Source of the DNA: Paractinoplanes polyasparticus
GTDB lineage: Bacteria; Actinomycetota; Actinomycetes; Mycobacteriales; Micromonosporaceae
Length of the DNA: 64,000 bases
Direction of reading: 5' to 3'
NCBI RefSeq assembly: GCF_019710575.1
Contig: NZ_JAHWFK010000041.1
Location: 62,001-126,000 of the forward strand
Shown here: in pieces, positions 8,582 to 18,119 of the stretch
Numbering within the stretch: the stretch's first letter is position 1
Layout of the letters: each line of letters opens with the position of its first letter
Notes under the pieces: model-generated
Told to the model about the DNA's origin: nothing
What the model saw: only the letters and a program-made list of their open reading frames with translations
Databases searched by the model: none
Made by a program: the position numbers and the translations under genes

Positions 8582-10444
8582 ATGAGGGTGCAGCCGCGGC
8601 AACAGTTGTTGGACATCTGGGAGGCTGCCGCACGGGCTTCCTGGAAAGACGGTAAGTGGATCGCCGGCGGGCAGTTCGGCGGAAACTCCATCAGCGACGC
8701 CGAGCAGTTGCTCTGCCTGTTGCTTCCCGCCACCCAGGTCGAGGCGTTCAATCTGGACCGGCCCGATCAGACGGCCGAGCGAATGGTCCACGCGCTGCGC
8801 CGGATGGGCACCGCCACCGACATCCCCCGCATCGTCACCCGGATCCTGAACGACTATTTCGACCGGTACACCGAGAACGACACGCCGGTCTTCTCCGGCG
8901 GTGGCTACTACGAGCTCCACGAGAGCGAAGAGTTCGACAAGACCGCGCCGCCGGAGCTGCAGACGCTCCCGATCGTCGACTCGTACGCCCTCTCGATCAC
9001 GCTTTCCCTGGCCACCCTCGGTTTCGTCCGGGTCTACCGGCGATCGGTGAACCGGGAGGACGTGCGATCGGCGATCGGCGAGCTCGAGGCGGCGGCCAGC
9101 CGGCGGCTCAGCGCGGCCATGGTCGGCCTGTTGCGGAGCTTCTCGGTCAACGTCTTCGCGGTCGACTCGCCGGAGGGCGACCGGCTCTGCACCACCGTCA
9201 ATCAGAACGCCATGCCGCGACGCGCCGTGGTCCACCAGCTGCATCTGCGGCTCCGCCAGACCATCGCCAGTTTCCGCGAGGTCCTGATCGGATCCGGCCA
9301 GACCAACGACCTGGAGTTGCCGGACCGTCTCTTCGAATGTGGCTGGTCGTGGACCGTGGTCCGGGGCGCACCGAAGATCGACACCGTGGAGAAGATCGGC
9401 GAGCAGGCGCCCGGCGTCGGCCAGGACAAGCCCTATCTCTACTTCACCGTCATCGCGCTCAACGCGGTCGAGAACCTGTTCTCCGAACGTACTCGCATCC
9501 TGGGCCTGCTCAACGAGGAGCAGCAGCGCCTGGCTCGTGCTCTGCAACTGCGGTCCGACCTGACCCGCACCTACTGGGCGACGGTGGCCACCTTCGGCGA
9601 GAGCGGGAAGTGGCCGCTCGAGAACATCCCCTGGCGGACGACCGACGGCGAGCAGTCCGACTACTTCACCCTCCAGGTGACCGCTCTCGCGGTGAAGGGC
9701 CTCGAACAGGTCCGCAGCAGCGACACCGAACTTGCCCGGGTCGGCCGCGTGCTGGCCACGCTGGCCGAACGCGCCCGGATCACGAGCCGCGCGGTCGAGA
9801 ACGACCCCAATCTGGTCATGCATTACCCGGGCGTGCGGCTGGCCCTCGGTGGCAGTGACGAACCGGCCGACACCGACGAGAAGTTGCCCCTGCTGGCCTG
9901 GTCGGTGCCGGAGTTCGCGGCGCTCCTCCTGTTGCGCGCGGCCAACGTCGCCGCGCTGATCGGCGACCCCGAGGAACGCTCACGCCTGCTCGACCTGGGC
10001 GACCAGGTCTGGGACCACCTGGCTCGGCGCCGGCTGCAGTCGGGCGAGGGCGCCGGGCTCTGGGACGACGCGTCCCGGGTCTTCCCCGATCTGGCCCGGC
10101 CCGGCCAGAAAGCCTCCTGGTACTACACCGAGCGTGTGGTCGAGGCGCTGGTCACCGTGGCCAAGGTGCTCGACCAGCCGCCGAGCCGCAACGAAGACCT
10201 GGCGAACTACGCGGACGACCTGCTGCGCGAGGCCGAGCAGATCTACGACCGCGAGCTGCTCAACGGCAGCGCCGAGGGTGGTCCCGGGTTGCGCAACACC
10301 CTGCAACGGGTCGACATCACGCTGCGCCGGGCCCGCGAGATCCGCACCGAACGGCCCGGCACCTCGGCCGCATTGGCGCTCGACATCCTGCGGGAGCTCG
10401 ACCGCCTCGACGCGGCCCGCGGCGACTCCTCGTCGGAGGCCTGA
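8582..10444 (+). CDS. SCO2524-family protein, function unknown
   Basis: This soluble 620-residue protein has no signal peptide or membrane helix. It begins MRVQPRQQLLDIWEAA and has conserved-looking stretches such as NSISDAEQLLCLLLPAT (~36-52), a GLLNEEQQRLARALQLR segment and WYYTERVVEALVTVA near the end. These match my recollection of the actinobacterial SCO2524 family, for which no activity is known. The next gene starts within its stop codon (TGATG), and a third follows with a GTGA overlap, so the three products are probably made in fixed ratio and may form a complex. No catalytic motif is evident. Family assignment is from memory of sequence style plus neighbours. Confidence 0.72.
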   Translation: MRVQPRQQLLDIWEAAARASWKDGKWIAGGQFGGNSISDAEQLLCLLLPATQVEAFNLDRPDQTAERMVHALRRMGTATDIPRIVTRILNDYFDRYTENDTPVFSGGGYYELHESEEFDKTAPPELQTLPIVDSYALSITLSLATLGFVRVYRRSVNREDVRSAIGELEAAASRRLSAAMVGLLRSFSVNVFAVDSPEGDRLCTTVNQNAMPRRAVVHQLHLRLRQTIASFREVLIGSGQTNDLELPDRLFECGWSWTVVRGAPKIDTVEKIGEQAPGVGQDKPYLYFTVIALNAVENLFSERTRILGLLNEEQQRLARALQLRSDLTRTYWATVATFGESGKWPLENIPWRTTDGEQSDYFTLQVTALAVKGLEQVRSSDTELARVGRVLATLAERARITSRAVENDPNLVMHYPGVRLALGGSDEPADTDEKLPLLAWSVPEFAALLLLRAANVAALIGDPEERSRLLDLGDQVWDHLARRRLQSGEGAGLWDDASRVFPDLARPGQKASWYYTERVVEALVTVAKVLDQPPSRNEDLANYADDLLREAEQIYDRELLNGSAEGGPGLRNTLQRVDITLRRAREIRTERPGTSAALALDILRELDRLDAARGDSSSEA

Positions 10445-11361
10445 TGCTGATCTTCGCAGCCTCCGACAAGGGCGGCACCGGCCGCTCGGTAACCAGCAGC
10501 AATGTCATATACCGCAGTGCTCTGCAGGGTAACGACGTCTGCTACCTCGACTTCGACTTCGGTTCGCCGACGTCGGGCGCCATCTTCGATCTCGGCTCGG
10601 TCGAGCGCGGCACGAAGGTCGGCGGCCTGCACGCCTATCTGCGGGGCATCACGGGTGCGCCGCAGCGGGTCGACATCTGGGAGGAGTCCGACCGCCGCGA
10701 GCTGCGCGGCCGGCCGGCCGGCGCGGGCCGCATGGTGCTCATGCCGGGCGACATCGCCAGCGGCGAGTTCAGCCACACCGCCGAGACGGTCGAACGCTGC
10801 TGCAACCTCTTCCTGCGGCTCGACGAAGAGTTCGATCTGTGCCTGGTCGACCTGAGCGCGGGCCGGTCGCACGCGCTGGAACTGGTCCTCGCCGCCACGG
10901 CCCATCCGTCGATGGAGGCGGTGCGGAGCCGCTGGCTGATCTATCACCGTTGGACCAGGCAGCACGTGATCGCGGCCTCCGGCCTCGTGTACGGCGAGCG
11001 CGGCATCCTCACCACCGGCGAAGAGCTCGGTCACAGCGCGCGGGAGCTGAAGAACGCTCTTCGCTTCGTCCACACCGCCGTCGTGAACCCCGACTCGGTC
11101 GAGTTGGCCGGTCTCCAGCCGGAACAGGTGGCCTGGCTGCGCATCTGCGACGCCTATCTGAAAGACCTGGCCGGTCAGCTGCGGGTCGGGCGATCCCTGC
11201 TGCTCGGCAGCATCCCCCTCGACCCCGTGCTGCAATGGCGCGAGCAGCTCATCTCGGACAGCGACGTCCTCATGCGAGGCATCGCGAACGAGTCGACCAG
11301 AGCGGCCTTCGAAACCTTGGCCAAGAGGATCGTGGACGACTCAGCCTGGGAGCCGCAGTGA
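10444..11361 (+). CDS. SCO2523-family variant P-loop (ParA/MinD-like) NTPase
   Basis: This 305-residue protein opens with a ParA/MinD-style loop, MLIFAASDKGGTGRSV. The signature lysine of the deviant Walker A (DKGG, Lys9) is present, but the second lysine is arginine (GTGRS), which explains the family's variant P-loop label. A Walker A'-like LDFDFGSPTSG and a Walker B-like CLVDLSAG follow, as in ParA proteins. It overlaps its neighbours on both sides by 1 and 4 bases. ParA relatives position or load cargo in an ATP-dependent way. What this one moves, and whether it hydrolyses ATP, is unknown. Confidence 0.78.
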   Translation: MLIFAASDKGGTGRSVTSSNVIYRSALQGNDVCYLDFDFGSPTSGAIFDLGSVERGTKVGGLHAYLRGITGAPQRVDIWEESDRRELRGRPAGAGRMVLMPGDIASGEFSHTAETVERCCNLFLRLDEEFDLCLVDLSAGRSHALELVLAATAHPSMEAVRSRWLIYHRWTRQHVIAASGLVYGERGILTTGEELGHSARELKNALRFVHTAVVNPDSVELAGLQPEQVAWLRICDAYLKDLAGQLRVGRSLLLGSIPLDPVLQWREQLISDSDVLMRGIANESTRAAFETLAKRIVDDSAWEPQ

Positions 11362-12329
11362 GTTACCCCTGGTCGGTGGACGTCAAGGAGGCGGTGGCGG
11401 AGCGGCGCGCGGTGGCGACCCCGCTCTCCCACCTCTCGATCGAGCTCGGCCATCTCTATCTCAAGGAGTTCCAGGAGGGGCCGGAAGGGCTCGAGCGCTA
11501 TTTCGAACGGATCAGCCCGTGGGTCCAGGCGGCCACGAACATCCTGCGCCGGCGGACGCCGAAGGGCCGGCCCCGGATCAGCACCTGTTTCCTGGTGGAC
11601 GACTACTTCACCCGGTTCAGCTCGCCCGCCGAGGTGTTGCCTCAGCTCGTCAAGGCGGCCGACGCCCAGGGCCTGACCATCGACTACATCGCCCGCGAAT
11701 CGGGCTGCGCCGTCGCCGACGGGGTGCCGCTGGCCGACCTCGTGCTCGACCGGATCGTGCCCGATCCGGCTCCGGGCAGCACCGGGGTCCGGCCTCCGGT
11801 CACGGTGACCGGCTGGCTGTCGAACGGCCAGCGCAGCCCCGACACGTCCAGTGGCCAGGCCATGTCGGCGACCACCCGGCAGTGGGATCCGCCGACCGAG
11901 AACGGCGCGATGAACAGCCACTCGATCTTCGTTGACGTCCAGCTCTGGGACGTCCGTGAGGGCAAGCGCAAGTGGTCCTGCCCCTACCTCGCTGCCGTGT
12001 GGCAACTCCTGCGCCTCGGATTGATCAGATACGACGGGGCTGCCGTCGCGGCGCCGGTCCTGGCCGACCAGTTGCCCGACGACTGGGATCTCCTCCCGGC
12101 CGTCGTCCAGGTCAACGCCGACGCCGACGCCTTCAGCGCCTACTCGACGTTCTCGGTGCTGGGCAACCGTTTCCTGCCCGTCGAGCAGGCCGTGCGGACG
12201 ATCCTGCAGCAGGTGAACGTCGAACAGATCGTCACCGACCAGGTGAAGGCCCGCGGCGCCCGGGAAGGCCTGACACTCCCCGACGAGCTGTGGCAGCGCA
12301 TCGAGTATCTGTTCGTGGCCGACCGGTAG
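11358..12329 (+). CDS. SCO2522-family protein, function unknown
   Basis: This 323-residue soluble protein starts at a GTG that overlaps the previous stop (GTGA) and reads VSYPWSVDVKEAVAERRAVA. Recognisable blocks are STCFLVDDYFTRFSSP, TIDYIARESGCAVADG and FVDVQLWDV. No nucleotide-binding or metal-binding motif stands out. It ends 2 bases before the stop of the convergent SCO2521-like gene. Position and sequence style fit the SCO2522 family, which accompanies the variant P-loop protein in many actinobacteria. Its role is unknown, but tight translational coupling suggests direct contact with the P-loop protein. Confidence 0.72.
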   Translation: MSYPWSVDVKEAVAERRAVATPLSHLSIELGHLYLKEFQEGPEGLERYFERISPWVQAATNILRRRTPKGRPRISTCFLVDDYFTRFSSPAEVLPQLVKAADAQGLTIDYIARESGCAVADGVPLADLVLDRIVPDPAPGSTGVRPPVTVTGWLSNGQRSPDTSSGQAMSATTRQWDPPTENGAMNSHSIFVDVQLWDVREGKRKWSCPYLAAVWQLLRLGLIRYDGAAVAAPVLADQLPDDWDLLPAVVQVNADADAFSAYSTFSVLGNRFLPVEQAVRTILQQVNVEQIVTDQVKARGAREGLTLPDELWQRIEYLFVADR

Positions 12330-12331
12330 CG

Positions 12332-13426
12332 TCAGGCGGCGGCCGGCGGCGAACCGGGCCGGATCCGCTCGAGCGCGGCCGTCGTCTCCGTGGCGACCAC
12401 GACGGCTCGTTCGGCGGCCTCGACCGATGCTTCGAGCAGCGCCATCGTGCTCAGGTTGAGCTGGTCGCGGATGCGGTCGACCGAGGTGCGCCACTGCTTC
12501 GACAGGCTCGACCGGTGATCCACCGCCTCCCACAGCGGCAACAGGACAGGATCGACCCGCGCCTCGGGCATCCACAGGTGCATCAGGAACTCGACCGCCG
12601 GATGCAGCTTCGCGGCCAGCCGCGGCCGGTTGCCCGGCGTCTCGAGGCTCCGGTCGAGCAACGACAAAATCGTGGTCAGCAGCCAGTCGTGCAGCGCGAG
12701 TGTCTCGCAGAACGTCCGCACGGCATCGACCGGCAACGTCTCGGCCAACTCGGGGTCGAGCCGCAGCAGAAGGGTCCGCGCGGTGGGCGACTCGATGACG
12801 AACGAGGCGCTGTTCTCTGCGCCGGCTGCCGGAACCGCCGCCCAGCGCAGCATGGCGCGGCTGCTGAGGAAGGGCCGCTTGCGGTCCAGCAGCTTGGAGC
12901 TCTGGATTTGGTCGATCGCGCGGGCGCTGATCGCACCGACATCCAGGACGCCCGGCCCGGGCGATCCGGCCAGGAAGCGGTCCACGACGTCGGACAGGTT
13001 CACCTTGTTGATCGGCTCCAGCGTGCCGGGACGGGCCAGATAGTACGACCACGGCTGGCGCAGCCCGTCGCGCAGAACCGGGTCGATCGCCGTATGGGCC
13101 GAACCCTGGACGATGTGCCCGCCGGTGACCGAGAGATGGTGGACCACCGTACCGATCGCCTGGGTCTTGGTCGCCGAGGGCAGCCAGCAGTCCACACCGT
13201 CCAGCCGGTCGGGCGAGACGACGTGGGCGATGGGGCGCTCGAAGCGGCGTACCCGCTCGCCTACGACGAGGTCCAGGAGCGCGGAGACACGTGCGCTCGA
13301 CAGGGGGGTCGAGTTCTGCAGGAGTCCGGTGTGGATCTCGCCGAAGGTCAGCACGCCGGCGCGTGCCGGTGCGGCGTTCGTAAGATCACCCATCCCCTCT
13401 CGGATCACCTGTTGTGCCGATTCCAT
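12332..13426 (-). CDS. SCO2521-family protein, function unknown
   Basis: This is a ~364-residue soluble protein. The ATG at 13426 is preferred because GGAAAGG lies 7 bases upstream and it leaves ~118 bp for divergent promoters. Longer starts (TTG 13516, ATG 13453) and a shorter one (ATG 13393, start of GDLTNAAPARAG) are possible. Conserved-looking blocks are VLTFGEIHTGLLQNS and SHV-like HHLSVTGGHIVQGSAHT. The C-terminal half is helical and Leu/Arg-rich. It faces the SCO2522-like gene tail to tail and is divergent from the NACHT gene. I recognise the SCO2521 family by pattern and context only; no activity can be proposed. Confidence 0.68.
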   Translation of the reverse strand: MESAQQVIREGMGDLTNAAPARAGVLTFGEIHTGLLQNSTPLSSARVSALLDLVVGERVRRFERPIAHVVSPDRLDGVDCWLPSATKTQAIGTVVHHLSVTGGHIVQGSAHTAIDPVLRDGLRQPWSYYLARPGTLEPINKVNLSDVVDRFLAGSPGPGVLDVGAISARAIDQIQSSKLLDRKRPFLSSRAMLRWAAVPAAGAENSASFVIESPTARTLLLRLDPELAETLPVDAVRTFCETLALHDWLLTTILSLLDRSLETPGNRPRLAAKLHPAVEFLMHLWMPEARVDPVLLPLWEAVDHRSSLSKQWRTSVDRIRDQLNLSTMALLEASVEAAERAVVVATETTAALERIRPGSPPAAA

Positions 13427-13544
13427 CGCATCGCGCCGCCTTTCCACAACCATCCGCTCGGCCTGTCGTCCGTAGATCCCGATCAATAGCGCTCGGCTGG
13501 TACGTTGAGTCACCAAACAGCTTCGCTGGGCTTGGGGGCGGGTG

Positions 13545-16500
13545 ATGACTCGGGCGTATCTGTCCTCTACCTACTCTGACCTGCGAGAATTCCGAATTGC
13601 AGCTCGCCGCGCGCTCGGGCGTCAGGTCGTTGACGTCCTCGCGATGGAGGACTACGTCGCCGACGATTCCCGGCCGCTCGAGAAGTGTCTGGCCGACGTC
13701 GCGAAATGTGACCTCTACATTGGCATTTTCGCGTGGCGGTACGGCCACGTTCCCGCCGACCACGATATGTCGATCACCGAAGCCGAATACCGCGAGGCTG
13801 TGCGGCTCAACATCCCCCGCCTCATCTTCCTACTCGCCGACGACGCACCCTGGAGCCGGACCCTGATGGACCTGGGTCCGGAGGCCGGCCGGATCGAGAC
13901 TCTCCGGGCTGACCTGAAGGAGAACTGCACGGTCAGCTTCTTCACCAACCCCGTCGACCTGGAGAACGTGATCGCCCCCGCCATCGCGGTCTGGAGCCGC
14001 GAGCGGTCCGAGGCGCCGCCGGTGAGCCCGCTCAGCGACGCGCATCTGACGCTGTACTACGACCGCCTGGTACGGGAGTACGGCGGACTCGACCTCGACT
14101 CGTTGACGCCGCCCCGCACCGAGGAATATCTGGAGGTCAAGCTCACCTCGGTCTTCGTCGAGCCGCACGTGCGGGCCGACCCGCCGCCCGCCGAACTGCC
14201 CCGCGAGTGGCTCGAACGGCTGCACAACCGCGGCGAGCTCGACGTCGACGACGTGCCCGAACTCGTCGACGTGGCCGAACTGGACAGCCTGCGGCAGTCG
14301 TACCGGGCCAAGCCGCTCCAACGACTGTTCGAGGTGATCGCGTCCCCGACCCGGCGAGCGACCGTGGTGCTGGGCGACCCGGGGTCGGGCAAGTCCACGG
14401 TGGCCCGCTACCTCGCCCTCAGCCTGGCCGACGGCCGCGTGGGCCGGCTGCCGCCCGATCTCGCCAATCACGTGCCGATCCTCATCGAGCTGCGCGCCTA
14501 CGCCACCCTGGTCGCCGAGGAAGAGTGCTCCGATTTCCTCGGCTACCTCGATCATCTGAGCCGGCACGAGGGCCTGGGCCTCGAACGCGGCGCTCTGGAC
14601 AGCTATCTGAGCTCGGGCGGCCAGGCGCTGTTCATCTTCGACGGCCTCGACGAGGTCTTCGACCAGCGTGCCCGCATCGCGATCATCCGGCGGATCGTCG
14701 AGTTCCGCGCCCGGCACCCGGGGATCCGCGTGGTCGTGACCTCCCGCGTCGTCGGCTACTCGCGCCGGATCTTCACCGAGGCGAAGTTCGAGCATTACAC
14801 CTTGCAGGATCTCGACCAGGGCCAGATCGACGAATTCCTCCGGCGGTGGTACCCGGGCAGCTCCGCCGACCGTCCCGAAACGGGCGACGTCCAGCGGGTC
14901 CGCAACCGCCTGGTCGAGGCGATGCGTCAGTCACCGGCGCTGCGCGAGCTGGCCGGCAACCCGCTGCTGCTGACCGTTCTGGTCATCATCGGGCGGCATC
15001 GGGCCCTGCCCCGCGACCGCCGGGCCCTCTACGACCACGCGACAACCGTGCTTGTCGAGAACTGGGACGTGCACCGGCAGCTGGGCCGGCCCGGGCAGAC
15101 CGACTACATCGACCTCGAGGACAAGAAGGCCCTGCTCAGGCAGCTCGCCTTCCACATGCAGTCGTCGGGCCGGGCGCTGAGCGCCAACTACATCGAACAG
15201 GCCGACCTGCGGAAGGTCTTCGAGGACTACCTCCGATGGCGCCACCGCACGCCCGTTCGCGAGGCGCGGTCCCTGGCCGGCGCCATGATCAACCAGTTCC
15301 GGTCGCGCAACTTCATCCTGAGTCGCTACGGCAGCGACATCTATGGATTCGTGCACCGCACCTTCCTCGAATACTTCTGCGCCGAGGCCATCGTGGCCAA
15401 GTTCCAGCACGACCAGCAGTGGCGCATGGCGCAGATCCGCCGCCAGTACCGCGACCACTGGGCCGACCCGTCCTGGCGCGAGGTGCTGCGGCTGGTCGCA
15501 GGCTCGCTGCACGAACGGCACAACGCCGACGTGATCCGTCTGCTCGTCGACGAGGTCAACACCGACTGGCCACCCGGCGAGTTCGCCGTGCTGCCGTGGA
15601 ACCTGGCCCTCGCCGTCCAATGCCTGGGCGAGGCCCGCACCCTGCACGAAGACCTCGCGGGACCGGCCGAGGCGGTGCTGAAGAAGCTCATCCTGCTGCT
15701 GGAACACAGCGTCGGCCGTCACGACCCCGATCTGGCGGCGCTGCTGACCGAGGAGATCCTGCCGGCGGCGCGGACCATCGGCCCCCGCTGGCCGGGCCGG
15801 CAGAGATATCTGAAGTGGTACCGGCGCCGGGGAGTCCACCTGGTCTGGAGCCCCACCATGAGCCTGGCCGCCCAGCTCGCGGCGATCCTGGCCACGCCGG
15901 CCGACCACCTCGAGGATCTGTTCGACGGTGAGCTCGCCCAGATCGGCGACAACCGGGCCGCCTACGCCGCGGTCGCCGGCCTGGCCGACCTGGCCGGTTC
16001 CCAGGCCGCTGATTCACCCGCCCGCGCCCTGCTCATCCGGCGGGTCTGCCAGGACGAGCACAATCTCGTACGCCTGGCCGCCGTTCAGTCCCTCGGCGAA
16101 CGTTTCCGGGTCGACGCCGAGCTGGCCGCCGTCCTCATCGAACGCGCGACGGTCGACGGCTCGGCCAACGTGCGCCAGGCTGCCATGCGGGCGCTCGGCG
16201 AACGGCACGAACCCTCGCCGGACATGCGTGCCCTGCTGACCGATCGCCTCACCGCCGATCCGGCCGCCACCGTGCGCCGCGAGGCGGTGCGGCTCCTGGC
16301 CCGGAGCTTCCCGGCGGATCCGTCCGTACACCAGTTGGTGCACGGCGCGCTCGAGGACGACCGGGACGCCGATGTCATCGTGGCCGCCGCCAATGCCCTC
16401 GCCGACCAGTTCGACGCCCGTGACGAAGTGGGCCGTCCCCTCATGCGGCGGGCCGTCGAGGACGAGGAGGGCTCGGTCCGCCGGGCTGCCGTCCGGCTGC

Positions 16501-17897
16501 TCGGCGAGCGCTGGGCCGACGAGCCGGACGTCGTCCGCCTGCTGCTCGACCGTCTGACCGACGAGGAGGATGCCCCGGCGCTCCGTGAGGCGGCGCGCTG
16601 CTTCCTGGCCCGGGCGCTGGAACAGCACCGCAGCACGGCGCTGACGAGGCTGATCGCCCGCCTCGCCGACGATCCCAACGGAGACATCCGCCGGGTGGCC
16701 GTGCAGGCCCTGTGCGAGCAGTTCCAGGACGACGCCGAGACACGGGCGGCCGCCCTGCGGACGGTGACGTCGGACAGCGACGCGGACGTCCGCCTCGCGG
16801 CGGTCACCGCCCTGGTGCGCTGGGCCCCGCAGGACACCGCGATCCTCACGGCCCTGGAGAGCCGGGCCCTCGACGATCTCGACCGCACGGTCCGCAGCGC
16901 CGCCCTGAACGGTCTGGTCGCCGCGCGCTGGGACGGCGCCGGGGCGCGCGCCCTGCTGAGCCGCGTCGTCGTCGAAGACACCGATGCGTCCCTGCGCGAG
17001 CAGGCGGTCCGGGTGCTGGCCGAGCGGCACGGCGGTAACAGCGAGGCGCAGCGGCTCATCGCCGAGCGGTGCCGCAACGACCGCAACCGGGAGGTACGCC
17101 TGGCCGCCGTCCACGCTCTGGCGGAACTCGACGACGTGGTCGAGACCGTTCACGAGACCCTGATCGGACGGGTGCTCGACGAGAAGTCCGGCAGCGTCTT
17201 CGCCTGCGCGGCCGAGGCCGTCACCGACTGGCTGAGCAGCGACAGCGCCGGCCAGGCGGTCCTGATCCGCCGGGCCGGCCACGACAGCAACGCGCATGTG
17301 CGTTCGGCCGCGGCCCGGCTTCTCGGCGGGCTCTACCCCGACGACGCCGGAGTTCTCGAATTCCTGGTCGGTCTGGCCGGCTCCGACCTCGACGCGGCCG
17401 TCGTCGAGGCGGCCGCGACAGCGTTGGCCGACGCCTGCGCGGGCGACGAGAACGCGGCCGCCGATCACGTCGCGGTGCTGGTCGAGCGGGCCCAGGGCGA
17501 CGACGCGAGCGTGCGGCGAGCCGCGATGTGGGTGTTGGGCGAGCGTTACGCGTTCATGCCCGGAACGTTCAGCACGCTGCTGCGAGCTGCTCGGCTGGAT
17601 GACAACCAGCTCGTCCGCCGGGAGGTGCTGACCCTGCTGGTGCGCTACTTCACCCACCGCAAAGACGTACGCAAGACCCTGAACGAGAGCCTGGCCGATG
17701 CCGACTTCTCCGTTCGTGAGGCGGCCGTCCGGCTTCTCGCGGACTTCTTCGGCACCGAGCGAAGCACCTGGCTACAACTGGCCCGGTTGGCCGAGAACAC
17801 CGCCGATCCCCAGCTCAGCCTCGTGGCGGGCCAGACTCTGAGCTGGCTGCCCCAGGCGGATCCCGACCGCATGCCCAGCCTGCGCCGTCCCGGCTGA
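13545..17897 (+). CDS. DUF4062-NACHT-HEAT repeat STAND ATPase
   Basis: This is a 1450-residue protein. Residues 2-~150 are a DUF4062 domain (start RAYLSSTYSDLREFR, then DLYIGIFAWRYGHVP). The NACHT ATPase follows, with Walker A GDPGSGKST (277-285), Walker B LFIFDGLDE (362-370) and the helical motif LRELAGNPLLLTVL. From ~790 to the end there are about 17 HEAT-like repeats of ~33 residues, each with a D..VR.AAV..L..R core. This layout (N-terminal effector-like domain, NTP switch, repeat sensor) is that of STAND proteins used in antiphage defence or signalling. The start is ATG 13545 after a GGGGGCGG stretch. The trigger and effector activity are unknown. Confidence 0.9.
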   Translation: MTRAYLSSTYSDLREFRIAARRALGRQVVDVLAMEDYVADDSRPLEKCLADVAKCDLYIGIFAWRYGHVPADHDMSITEAEYREAVRLNIPRLIFLLADDAPWSRTLMDLGPEAGRIETLRADLKENCTVSFFTNPVDLENVIAPAIAVWSRERSEAPPVSPLSDAHLTLYYDRLVREYGGLDLDSLTPPRTEEYLEVKLTSVFVEPHVRADPPPAELPREWLERLHNRGELDVDDVPELVDVAELDSLRQSYRAKPLQRLFEVIASPTRRATVVLGDPGSGKSTVARYLALSLADGRVGRLPPDLANHVPILIELRAYATLVAEEECSDFLGYLDHLSRHEGLGLERGALDSYLSSGGQALFIFDGLDEVFDQRARIAIIRRIVEFRARHPGIRVVVTSRVVGYSRRIFTEAKFEHYTLQDLDQGQIDEFLRRWYPGSSADRPETGDVQRVRNRLVEAMRQSPALRELAGNPLLLTVLVIIGRHRALPRDRRALYDHATTVLVENWDVHRQLGRPGQTDYIDLEDKKALLRQLAFHMQSSGRALSANYIEQADLRKVFEDYLRWRHRTPVREARSLAGAMINQFRSRNFILSRYGSDIYGFVHRTFLEYFCAEAIVAKFQHDQQWRMAQIRRQYRDHWADPSWREVLRLVAGSLHERHNADVIRLLVDEVNTDWPPGEFAVLPWNLALAVQCLGEARTLHEDLAGPAEAVLKKLILLLEHSVGRHDPDLAALLTEEILPAARTIGPRWPGRQRYLKWYRRRGVHLVWSPTMSLAAQLAAILATPADHLEDLFDGELAQIGDNRAAYAAVAGLADLAGSQAADSPARALLIRRVCQDEHNLVRLAAVQSLGERFRVDAELAAVLIERATVDGSANVRQAAMRALGERHEPSPDMRALLTDRLTADPAATVRREAVRLLARSFPADPSVHQLVHGALEDDRDADVIVAAANALADQFDARDEVGRPLMRRAVEDEEGSVRRAAVRLLGERWADEPDVVRLLLDRLTDEEDAPALREAARCFLARALEQHRSTALTRLIARLADDPNGDIRRVAVQALCEQFQDDAETRAAALRTVTSDSDADVRLAAVTALVRWAPQDTAILTALESRALDDLDRTVRSAALNGLVAARWDGAGARALLSRVVVEDTDASLREQAVRVLAERHGGNSEAQRLIAERCRNDRNREVRLAAVHALAELDDVVETVHETLIGRVLDEKSGSVFACAAEAVTDWLSSDSAGQAVLIRRAGHDSNAHVRSAAARLLGGLYPDDAGVLEFLVGLAGSDLDAAVVEAAATALADACAGDENAAADHVAVLVERAQGDDASVRRAAMWVLGERYAFMPGTFSTLLRAARLDDNQLVRREVLTLLVRYFTHRKDVRKTLNESLADADFSVREAAVRLLADFFGTERSTWLQLARLAENTADPQLSLVAGQTLSWLPQADPDRMPSLRRPG

Positions 17898-18119
17898 ACC
17901 TCTGACCGGTAAGTTCCGTACAAAGAGCCAGAACAACCTGTCCGATCGACTGACCTAGTCCCGCGATACCCTGCATGCCCTGTGGTCGTTATTACCTTCG
18001 TTTGCGCCTTCGGGCTAGCGGGCACAGCGTAAGATTGAGTAGCCAGATTATCGCACTGCGTAGCCGGATGACCGTCGAGGCCTTCCACCTTCAGCGTGCG
18101 CAGCACGAGGAGTTGCCCT

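Noticed and set aside
11175..13052. Long minus-strand open frame across the SCO2522/SCO2521 region
   Set aside because: The composition is Arg/Pro-rich with no motif, and it crosses two genes with consistent codon bias on their own strands.
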